DNA of 5,802 nucleotides from Rickettsia endosymbiont of Bryobia graminum. Its GTDB lineage: Bacteria; Pseudomonadota; Alphaproteobacteria; Rickettsiales; Rickettsiaceae. The position numbers and the translations under genes were made by a program. The notes beneath the pieces are model-generated. The model saw nothing but the letters and a program-made list of their open reading frames with translations. It had not been told where the DNA came from and ran no database searches. The first letter of the stretch is position 1. Each line of letters opens with the position of its first letter. The stretch is from the NCBI GenBank assembly GCA_020881085.1, contig JAJIYR010000149.1, positions 1-5,802 of the forward strand. The letters run 5' to 3'. Below, piece by piece: positions 1-5,802 of the stretch.

Positions 1-309
1 ATAGGCTCTGATGAAGTAATAGAAAGAGCTTATGAAGAATTAAACCAGTTTAACTGGACTGAAGAAGAATTGCTTACTTATGAGCAAGAAATCAAACGTA
101 TTATGGATAATCAAGCTGCTGAAGATTATAAGCTAGAGCAACTAAGACAACAAGTCGTAGAAGCAGAAAAACATGCTATACTAGCTAAAGCTGAAGGAAA
201 AGCTGAAGGAATGCTGGCTGTAGCAAAAAACCTAAAACAAGCTGGGACATCAATTGATCTGATATCTCAATCTACTGGTCTTACTAAAGAGAAAATAGAG
301 AAATTATAA
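1..309 (+). CDS. Rpn-family recombination-promoting nuclease / PDDEXK transposase-like protein, C-terminal part (5' end outside window)
   Basis: The reading frame is open from base 1 to a TAA at 307-309, giving 102 residues with no stop, so the gene starts upstream of the window; TTG at 70 and the ATGs at 103 and 211 are internal. Rpn proteins have an N-terminal PD-(D/E)XK nuclease domain, which is not present here, and are linked to RecA-independent recombination, horizontal transfer and phage defence. What remains is their usual C-terminal part: a charged helical stretch (EEELLTYEQEIKRIM), a coiled-coil-like segment rich in E, K and A, the GKAEGMLAVAKNLKQAGTS linker, and an HTH-like tail ending STGLTKEKIEKL. 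Families of this type often end in a tail of the form LIA-x-x-TGLS-x-E-E-I. Catalytic residues cannot be checked. The ATG at 211 has an AAGGA 12 bases upstream and could in principle start a separate tail-only peptide of 32 residues. Family assignment is fairly secure; activity is unknown. Confidence 0.82.
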   Translation: MGSDEVIERAYEELNQFNWTEEELLTYEQEIKRIMDNQAAEDYKLEQLRQQVVEAEKHAILAKAEGKAEGMLAVAKNLKQAGTSIDLISQSTGLTKEKIEKL

Positions 310-311
310 TA

Positions 312-437
312 GTGACTGATGCACAGATTAATACTGCTCTAAGGCTTCTCAAGGAAAAAGCTACGCTTGAGTATATATCCCAAGTGACAGGTTTAACTAC
401 TGAAGAAATTTTAAAGCTTCAATATTCTCAAAGCTAA
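312..437 (+). CDS. Small ORF: detached, diverged copy of an Rpn C-terminal tail
   Basis: The frame opens with GTG two bases after the Rpn stop codon and runs 41 codons to TAA at 435-437. The product contains EYISQVTGLTTEEILKL, which aligns with DLISQSTGLTKEKIEKL at the end of the preceding gene; over the last 21 residues 11 are identical. The nucleotide sequences differ much more, so this is an old duplication or the end of another Rpn paralogue, not a recent repeat. The frame upstream has stops at 285 and 255, so it is not continuous with a longer gene. No clear Shine-Dalgarno sequence is seen beyond the purine-rich GAGAAATTA, but the tight spacing would allow coupled translation. It may be a free-standing tail peptide able to join or inhibit Rpn oligomers, or simply the remnant of a deleted tandem Rpn gene. 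The second option is simpler. Confidence 0.45.
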   Translation: MTDAQINTALRLLKEKATLEYISQVTGLTTEEILKLQYSQS

Positions 438-457
438 AATAATAGGTTTTTAGCTTT
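430..457 (+). terminator. Probable terminator hairpin after the Rpn genes
   Basis: AAAGCTAAAA (430-439) pairs perfectly with TTTTAGCTTT (448-457) across an 8-base loop, and an AT-rich run with many T residues follows. The left arm contains the TAA stop of the small ORF. The stem is only 20% G+C, so it is weak, but that is usual in genomes of this composition. Its A-rich left and T-rich right arms would suit termination from either side. No gene converges from the right. Confidence 0.5.
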
Positions 458-534
458 AATTAATATTTCAACTAGTTTTTAATTATCTACAAATTATCCT
501 CATACTTATATTCAAAAAATGTGGATATCCTAAT

Positions 535-562
535 TGTCTATAAAGTTATAATTTCATAGACA
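535..562 (+). other. res subsite I (crossover site)
   Basis: The arms are TGTCTATAA (535-543) and TCATAGACA (554-562), the complement of TGTCTATGA, exactly 28 bp end to end. The centre is TTATAA (546-551) with the AT dinucleotide at 548-549, where gamma-delta-type resolvases make their 2-bp staggered cut. Both the length and the core agree with gamma-delta site I. Confidence 0.87.
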
Positions 563-584
563 GCCAAAAATATACCTAATTCAC

Positions 585-619
585 TGTCTATTATATCGGT
601 AATTGACAAATAGTAGACA
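585..619 (+). other. res subsite II (accessory)
   Basis: The left arm TGTCTATTA (585-593) fits the half-site consensus perfectly. The right arm TAGTAGACA (611-619) is the complement of TGTCTACTA. The 35-bp length is one longer than gamma-delta site II, and the 22-bp spacing from site I is identical. Accessory sites build the synaptic complex and are not cut. Confidence 0.82.
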
Positions 620-621
620 AT

Positions 622-633
622 ATAGTGCACTAT
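622..633. promoter_or_regulatory. Perfect 12-bp palindrome, ATAGTGCACTAT
   Basis: The 12 bases read identically on both strands and straddle the site II/III boundary, covering the left arm of subsite III. The match is exact and contains G/C pairs at its centre, so it is less likely to be chance than the many A/T palindromes nearby. It could be an operator for VapB or another regulator, or a by-product of the res arm. It lies about 40 bp upstream of the proposed -35 element. Confidence 0.35.
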
Positions 634-648
634 TCGATTTGGTAGACA
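624..648 (+). other. res subsite III (accessory)
   Basis: The right arm TGGTAGACA (640-648) is the complement of TGTCTACCA. The left arm AGTGCACTA (624-632) is degenerate, matching 6 of 9 consensus positions. It is supported mainly by its 25-bp length and its 4-bp distance from site II, both close to gamma-delta. Confidence 0.68.
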
Positions 649-671
649 TATATACCCGAAATAATAAAAAC

Positions 672-700
672 TTGTATTTAGTAATAAAACATAATATTAT
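672..700 (+). promoter_or_regulatory. Probable promoter of the vapBC-tnpR operon, with palindrome over the -10
   Basis: TTGTAT (672-677) and TATTAT (695-700) are separated by 17 bp, giving a moderate -35 and a good -10 for the housekeeping sigma factor. The -10 lies inside a perfect 10-bp palindrome ATAATATTAT (691-700), a possible VapB operator, although A/T palindromes are common in such DNA. A second candidate -10, GATAAT, is at 705-710. The promoter starts 24 bp past res subsite III, so resolvase bound at res could also influence it. Confidence 0.45.
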
Positions 701-743
701 ATCAGATAATGATAACATATATAATTAATCTAAAGTTAAGAAT

Positions 744-970
744 ATGAGAACAATTGTAGATATACCTGATACCCAGATAAAAATCTTAGACCAAATATCC
801 AAGAAAAAGAAAATTTCTAGAGCAGAAGTTATAAGGCTTGCGCTGAACGGCTATGTCACTAGTCATAATAAGATTAAAACAGGCTATAAGGAAGCATTTG
901 GAATCTGGAAAAGCAAGAAAAAATTAGATAGTATCTCATACCAGCAGAAATTAAGAAATGAGTGGTCCGA

Positions 971-974
<4 letters not shown>
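744..974 (+). CDS. vapB: VapB-type antitoxin, ribbon-helix-helix (CopG/MetJ-Arc class)
   Basis: This 76-residue protein is the expected antitoxin for the adjoining PIN toxin. Residues 2-7 (RTIVDI) form the DNA-contacting beta strand, and residues 9-22 and 25-37 (SRAEVIRLALNGY) the two helices of a ribbon-helix-helix fold, which binds operator DNA as a dimer. The tail from about residue 39 carries AFGIWK and ends in LRNEW, a pattern common in VapB tails that wrap the toxin and block its active site. The ATG at 744 gives the canonical start of this fold; only weak Shine-Dalgarno sequence (AAG at 738-740) precedes it. It overlaps the toxin start by four bases (ATGA), so the two are translationally coupled. 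In such systems the antitoxin, alone and with the toxin, represses its own promoter, here probably at 672-700. It appears complete. Confidence 0.88.
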
Positions 975-1913
<939 letters not shown>

Positions 1914-1933
1914 ACTAATATTAAAGCCTAAAT

Positions 1934-1957
1934 GCTGTAGATAATCTATAGCTTTTT
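1934..1957 (+). terminator. Rho-independent terminator of the vapBC-tnpR operon
   Basis: GCTGTAG (1934-1940) pairs with CTATAGC (1946-1952) with one G-U pair and a five-base loop, followed directly by TTTTT (1953-1957). It lies 20 bases past the stop of the resolvase C-terminal frame, not past the premature stop, which supports the operon once ending there. Confidence 0.68.
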
Positions 1958-2060
1958 GTGCCATTTACTTATTACGATTAATGGAATTAACTAAAAGCGA
2001 AATCTAATATCAAACCCTATAACCGCAAAACATTATTGACGATATCTGTTTCTTAGCATA

Positions 2061-2089
2061 TTTTGTACTTTCAATTTAGAGTTTATAAT
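2061..2089 (+). promoter_or_regulatory. Possible promoter of the SNF2 helicase gene
   Basis: A perfect -10 hexamer TATAAT lies at 2084-2089, about 70 bp before the start codon. The -35 is poor: TTTTGT at 2061-2066 with a 17-bp spacer, or TTGTAC at 2063-2068 with 15 bp. With the upstream terminator this suggests separate transcription of the helicase gene. Perfect TATAAT matches also arise by chance in DNA this AT-rich. Confidence 0.4.
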
Positions 2090-2157
2090 TTTGTTTATAG
2101 ACTTCTATCCAGAGGATGAAGTTAGTATTTGTACTATTTTAAGAAAAATAACGAAAT

Positions 2158-5100
2158 ATGTCATGTGAAGTTAATTATACTATTAAGGATGTAGTAGATA
2201 ATTTTTTAGATAAAGATTATTTGCGTGGCAAGGCTTATAGTCAACAAGGAAAAGTTACAAATCTTGTATATAATAATGATAGAAAGTTATTTGCGCGTGT
2301 TCAAGGAACAAGGCGTACTCCTTACGAAGTAGAAGTAGAAATTATTGCTGGCATAAATAATACAAAACAATTTTTAGGTATTTGTTCTTGTCCTTTAGGT
2401 TATGAATGTAAACACATTGTAGCAACATTACTTGAAGGAATAAAAATATTAAATTCAGATAATAAAATAATTGACGTTACATCAGAAAAATTAGTTCAGA
2501 AAGAAAATACAACATTATTTGATCATGGCGTAAAACTATGGTTAGAGAATTGTAAAAAACAGACTGATAACAAAACAACCAATGCTTCAGGGAAAATTCT
2601 AATTTATGTAATCTCTTCTTCTAATACTCAAGAGGAAGCTTTTATTATATCGCCAGTTACTGCTTATATTTTAAAAAATGGTTCTTTTAGCAATAATCAA
2701 AAACCGTATAGATTAGAGCAAATGCATTATCGAGCTGAGTATATTCAAGATAATGATGCAACTATATTAAATTTAATTTCTGGACTCGTTGATCCTTTTA
2801 ATAAGCATAATTCAAGTTTAAGAATTCCAACTGGTGAAGGAGCATTATTATTACTTAAATTGCTTATCAATACAAAACGTTGTTATCTGACCAATGAAGG
2901 ATTGCCAAAAAATTATTTAACTATGGGTGAAGTACGAAAAGCTCAATTGAAATGGAAAACTCAATCAGACGGTAGCCAAACTATTAATGTGATTATAGAA
3001 AACGTACCATCACCTATTCTACTTCCTTTAGAACCAATTCATTATATATGTCCTATATCAAGAACTATAGGAATAGCTAACTTAAATTTAGATATGCCAA
3101 TTAAACAAGTAAGGCATTTATTAAAAGCTCCAGTAATTAAACCACAACAAATTACTGCTGTAAATAAAGAGTTAATGTCTATATTTGATAATCTTCCTAC
3201 TGAATTATTACCATCAGAACTTTCAACAACCAATCTAGAAATTAACCCAGTACCAATTTTAAAACTTAGTGAAGCTACTATTTATCAATGGAAATCTGGA
3301 TCTTGGGGATCTCGTGTTCGTGCTAACGAACCAATTAGTGTAGCAGTTGCTAGCTTAGCATTTGATTACGGAGGCAAATCTATTGATTATTATGATCAAC
3401 AGAAAGAGATTAGTCGTTTTAAAGACGGGCAAGTACAGATTATTAATCGTAATAAGCAAATGGAGCAAGGGGTTATAGATTATTTACAGCATTTAGGTTT
3501 TAATATTAGTTTTAGAGATATGAGTAATTATTATGATGTTAAAAAGGAATATCATAACTGTATTACAATTGGTATAATAAAAGAGAATTTCCATAAAGAT
3601 AAAACTTTAAAATCACTTTGGGAACATTTTGTTCATCACGATATAGCTCGCCTAAAGGAGTTAGGGTGGCAAATCAAAATGCTAACCTCTTTTCCGTATA
3701 ATATAGTATATGCTGATGATGAATGGTACGCAGAAGTACAGGATGATAGCAATCATTGGTTTAATGTAGAACTTGGTATAAATCTTGATGGCGCTAGAGT
3801 AAACCTAATACCAATATTATTAGAATTACTAAGAAAAGATAATGACATTTTTTCTAACCTTGAGAAGATAACCAAAAATAATCCATTCTTGATATCTTTG
3901 AAGGATGGCAGACGTTTAGCATTGCCACCAGAACGATTAAAAACTCTGCTTAGTACAATTCAATATTTATTTAGTTTTCAAGATAATATTGATAAGTCAG
4001 AAAAGCTAAGAATGCAAAATTTGGACTCCGCCTTGCTTGTTGAAATAGAAGCAGCAGCACAATCTCTTAATATGCGTTGGTTTGGAGGAGAAAGAATTAG
4101 AGAATTAGGAAAAAATCTCAAAGATTTTGATAGTATCAAAGAAGTAGGGATACCTAAAAATTTTCATGGGCAGTTACGTAATTATCAAAAAGATGGTTTA
4201 GACTGGCTACAATTTTTGCGTAAACATCAATTATCTGGAATACTTGCAGATGATATGGGGCTAGGAAAAACTGTTCAAGTACTTGCTCATATCGCTACAG
4301 AAAAAGCAAATCAATCTCTGCATTTTCCTATTTTAGTTATTGCCCCAACTAGCCTTATGGTAAATTGGCGAACTGAAGCTAAGAGGTTCACTCCTGATAT
4401 TAAAGTATTAACTTTACACGGCTTACAACGTAAAGCCTATTTTAATGATATAAAAAATCATGATTTGATATTAACAACATATCCTTTGTTATTGCGTGAT
4501 AAAGATATTATTTTAGCTCATCAATATCATACAATTATTCTTGATGAAGCTCAAACTATTAAGAATTCTAATGCTAAAATCACTCAAATAGCCAATCAAA
4601 TAAAAGCTAACCAACGACTATGTATGACTGGTACTCCGTTAGAAAATCACTTAGGGGAATTATGGTCTTTATTTAATTTTCTTCTACCAGGTTATCTAGG
4701 AACTAATAAACAATTTTCCTCTATATTTCGTAATCCTATTGAAAAAGATAATGATACCCAAAAAGTAAAAATGTTAACTAAGAGGATAAAACCTTTTATT
4801 TTACGTCGTACTAAACAGGAAGTAATGACAGAACTTCCACCTAAAACTGAAATAATTCGTACAGTAGAGTTAGAAGGAGAACAACGTGATCTTTATGAAA
4901 CTATTCGTGTTAGTATGCATGAAAAGGTTCAACAAGAAATCAATAAGCATGGTATGGATAAAAGCCATATTATTATACTTGATGCTTTGCTAAAATTAAG
5001 GCAAGTTTGCTGTGATCCTGCTCTCTTAAAAATAGAAAGCGCAAAAAACGTTTCTCAATCCGCAAAACGAACAGAGCTAATTAATATGCTAATTGAAATG

Positions 5101-5574
5101 CTAGATGAGGGGCGAAAGATCTTATTATTTTCTCAATTCACTAGTATGTTACAATTAATAGAGCAACAGTTAAATTCTTTAAATATATCTTATGTTAAAT
5201 TAACAGGGCAAACTAAGGATCGTGAAACACCTATACGCAATTTCCAAGAGGGTAAAGTTTCATTATTTTTAATAAGTTTAAAAGCAGGTGGAGTAGGATT
5301 AAACCTTACCGCAGCTGATACGATAATCCATTATGATCCATGGTGGAATCCCGCGGTAGAAAATCAGGCTACTGATAGAGCCTATCGTATTGGTCAAGAT
5401 AAACCTGTGTTTGTCTATAAAATGGTTACGTCAGGTACAGTAGAAGAGAAAATTATAGAAATGCAAAAGAAAAAATCTGAATTGATAAATAACCTACTCG
5501 ATCCAAATTCTAAAATATCATCTAAACTTACAATGAATGATATCCGAGTATTATTTGAGCCTTTGGCTGCTTAG
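2158..5574 (+). CDS. SWIM zinc-finger SNF2-family helicase/ATPase
   Basis: This 1138-residue protein is a superfamily 2 ATPase of the bacterial SNF2 type, expected to translocate on double-stranded DNA and remodel or strip bound proteins using ATP. An N-terminal SWIM zinc finger has ligands C76, C78, C84 and H86 (CxCx5CxH in GICSCPLGYECKH), a DNA- or protein-binding module. A long middle part (roughly 100-640) fits the SNF2-associated region of bacterial homologues. The ATPase core has motif I DDMGLGKT with K704, motif Ia APTSL (729-733), DEAQ Walker B (796-799), motif III TGTPLEN (824-830), LRRTK (882-886), motif IV LLFSQF (989-994), motif V KAGGVGLNL (1042-1050) and motif VI QATDRAYRIGQ (1070-1080) with R1074 and R1077. 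All motifs are intact and the length is typical for this architecture. The start is fixed by an in-frame stop at 2149-2151; the ribosome binding site is weak. The cellular role is unknown: repair, transcription or defence are all possible, and no partner gene is visible. Confidence 0.93.
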   Translation: MSCEVNYTIKDVVDNFLDKDYLRGKAYSQQGKVTNLVYNNDRKLFARVQGTRRTPYEVEVEIIAGINNTKQFLGICSCPLGYECKHIVATLLEGIKILNSDNKIIDVTSEKLVQKENTTLFDHGVKLWLENCKKQTDNKTTNASGKILIYVISSSNTQEEAFIISPVTAYILKNGSFSNNQKPYRLEQMHYRAEYIQDNDATILNLISGLVDPFNKHNSSLRIPTGEGALLLLKLLINTKRCYLTNEGLPKNYLTMGEVRKAQLKWKTQSDGSQTINVIIENVPSPILLPLEPIHYICPISRTIGIANLNLDMPIKQVRHLLKAPVIKPQQITAVNKELMSIFDNLPTELLPSELSTTNLEINPVPILKLSEATIYQWKSGSWGSRVRANEPISVAVASLAFDYGGKSIDYYDQQKEISRFKDGQVQIINRNKQMEQGVIDYLQHLGFNISFRDMSNYYDVKKEYHNCITIGIIKENFHKDKTLKSLWEHFVHHDIARLKELGWQIKMLTSFPYNIVYADDEWYAEVQDDSNHWFNVELGINLDGARVNLIPILLELLRKDNDIFSNLEKITKNNPFLISLKDGRRLALPPERLKTLLSTIQYLFSFQDNIDKSEKLRMQNLDSALLVEIEAAAQSLNMRWFGGERIRELGKNLKDFDSIKEVGIPKNFHGQLRNYQKDGLDWLQFLRKHQLSGILADDMGLGKTVQVLAHIATEKANQSLHFPILVIAPTSLMVNWRTEAKRFTPDIKVLTLHGLQRKAYFNDIKNHDLILTTYPLLLRDKDIILAHQYHTIILDEAQTIKNSNAKITQIANQIKANQRLCMTGTPLENHLGELWSLFNFLLPGYLGTNKQFSSIFRNPIEKDNDTQKVKMLTKRIKPFILRRTKQEVMTELPPKTEIIRTVELEGEQRDLYETIRVSMHEKVQQEINKHGMDKSHIIILDALLKLRQVCCDPALLKIESAKNVSQSAKRTELINMLIEMLDEGRKILLFSQFTSMLQLIEQQLNSLNISYVKLTGQTKDRETPIRNFQEGKVSLFLISLKAGGVGLNLTAADTIIHYDPWWNPAVENQATDRAYRIGQDKPVFVYKMVTSGTVEEKIIEMQKKKSELINNLLDPNSKISSKLTMNDIRVLFEPLAA

Positions 5575-5591
5575 CAGCAATTCAGCAATTC
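5566..5591 (+). repeat. Short hairpin and 8-bp tandem repeat at the end of the SNF2 gene
   Basis: GCTGC (5566-5570) and GCAGC (5574-5578) form a five-pair stem with a TTA loop over the stop codon. AGCAATTC then occurs twice in tandem (5576-5583 and 5584-5591). No T-tract follows, so this is a poor terminator. It may only be replication slippage. Confidence 0.4.
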
Positions 5592-5709
5592 GAAATATGG
5601 CTAGAAAGCTTATAGTAATGGTGTTTATAAAACGATGTTCTCGTAGAAAAATTGAAGTCATATTTGGCCCAATACTAAAGATCGTGCCAGGAGTGGCAAA
5701 GTTAAGAAG
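5592..5709. other. Unassigned stretch between the SNF2 gene and the minus-strand frame
   Basis: A 38-codon frame on the plus strand (ATG at 5597, TAA at 5711-5713) begins MARKLIVMVFIKR, faintly like the end of some transposases, but this is too little to call a gene. A small inverted repeat TGCCA-GGAG-TGGCA lies at 5685-5698 without a T-tract. It may be decayed coding sequence. I see no other signal. Confidence 0.3.
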
Positions 5710-5802
5710 TTAAACAGGGAAATTTTTTATATTTTCTTCATATATTTTTTGAGCTTCCGATAATGATAATTTTGAATAAATCTCTAGAGACTTACGGGTT
5801 TC
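5710..5802 (-). CDS. Possible 3' end of a converging gene (5' end outside window)
   Basis: On the minus strand the frame is open from the window edge for 30 codons (ETRKSLEIYSKLSLSEAQ then KIYEENIKNFPV) to a TAA at 5712-5710. The residue mix is charged and helical, as expected of real protein, and there is no internal start, so it would be the tail of a gene entering from the right and converging on the SNF2 gene. I do not recognise the family. Thirty open codons can occur by chance, although less readily in DNA this AT-rich. Confidence 0.35.
   Translation of the reverse strand, partial: ETRKSLEIYSKLSLSEAQKIYEENIKNFPV

Larger units (their letters stand above)
535..648 (+). other. res: res site of a Tn3/gamma-delta-type serine resolvase (subsites I, II, III)
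   Basis: Five TGTC/GACA half-sites plus one degenerate half-site form three inverted-repeat subsites. Their lengths are 28 bp (535-562), 35 bp (585-619) and 25 bp (624-648), with spacers of 22 and 4 bp. The gamma-delta res has subsites of 28, 34 and 25 bp with spacers of 22 and 5 bp, also 114 bp in total. The half-sites follow the known consensus TGTCYRTTA: site II left matches 9/9, site I both arms 8/9, site II right 8/9, site III right 7/9 and site III left 6/9. Site III faces the resolvase gene and site I is distal, as in gamma-delta. Resolvase dimers bind each subsite, and strand exchange happens at site I, which resolves cointegrates or multimers. The resolvase at 1345 is of this same family, which makes the call strong although the gene is now broken. 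Confidence 0.88.
458..743. other. Gene-free control region between the Rpn remnant and vapB
   Basis: No credible coding frame was found here on either strand, including a divergent transposase start on the minus strand, where a Tn3-type element would carry tnpA. The stretch holds the res site (535-648), two short palindromes and the vapBC promoter region, each listed separately. Bases 458-534 are plain AT-rich sequence in which I see nothing else. Confidence 0.7.

Noticed and set aside
70..309. TTG at 70 as the true start of the Rpn-like gene
   Set aside because: The frame is open and protein-like back to base 1 (residues such as AYEELNQFNWTEEEL fit the family), so the real start is upstream of the window.
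438..743. CRISPR array or plasmid iterons from the repeated TGTCTA motifs
   Set aside because: The motifs are inverted pairs at res-like distances, not direct repeats with uniform spacers.
962..970. GTG at 962 as the vapC start
   Set aside because: It only adds MVR before the standard MKTLFDTN start, and the ATG at 971 overlaps the vapB stop in the usual ATGA arrangement.
2111..2142. Leader peptide ORF (ATG at 2116) after AGAGG, upstream of the SNF2 gene
   Set aside because: The AGAGG abuts the ATG with no spacing and the frame is only eight codons, so chance is the better explanation.
3042..3233. 63-residue minus-strand open frame inside the SNF2 gene
   Set aside because: It is a shadow of the intact plus-strand gene, with no start signals or family resemblance.
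5685..5698. Inverted repeat TGCCA-GGAG-TGGCA as a terminator
   Set aside because: The stem is five pairs, with no T-tract on either strand.

Overview
The window is a strongly AT-rich stretch (about 30% G+C by eye) of accessory DNA from an alphaproteobacterial obligate intracellular bacterium, most likely Rickettsia or a close relative in the Rickettsiales. That assignment is an inference. It rests on the base composition, an Rpn/PDDEXK transposase-like gene with the C-terminal tail style common in Rickettsia, a small vapBC pair, and a large SNF2 helicase among gene fragments. The sequence does not show whether this is chromosome or plasmid.

Layout, left to right: (1) the 3' end of an Rpn-family nuclease gene (1-309), followed at once by a 41-codon open frame (312-437) that repeats the nuclease's terminal tail in diverged form, then a 10-bp hairpin that probably ends transcription. 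(2) A gene-free stretch (458-743) that holds a nearly textbook Tn3/gamma-delta-type res site at 535-648. It has three subsites of 28, 35 and 25 bp with spacers of 22 and 4 bp, 114 bp in all, and site I is centred on TTATAA. (3) A compact tandem set of genes: vapB antitoxin (744-974), vapC PIN-domain RNase toxin (971-1333, ATGA overlap) and a Tn3-type serine resolvase tnpR (1345-1913), followed by a hairpin/T-tract terminator. The resolvase is broken by what looks like a GA dinucleotide duplication, which separates the catalytic domain from the DNA-binding domain. (4) An intergenic stretch carrying a probable promoter. (5) A complete 1138-residue SWIM-SNF2 helicase gene (2158-5574). (6) A short 3' region with a possible converging gene end on the minus strand (5710-5802).

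The most informative unit is res-vapBC-tnpR (535-1913). A site-specific recombination system (res plus resolvase) encloses a toxin-antitoxin pair, with the toxin genes lying between the recombination site and its recombinase. TA pairs next to res/tnpR are known from Tn3-family transposons, so this looks like the resolution and stability part of such an element with no transposase in view. The res site and the toxin-antitoxin pair look intact while the resolvase is frameshifted, so the addiction function may have outlived the recombination function. The SNF2 gene appears complete and separately transcribed; nothing here ties it to the TA/res module or to a recognised defence system.
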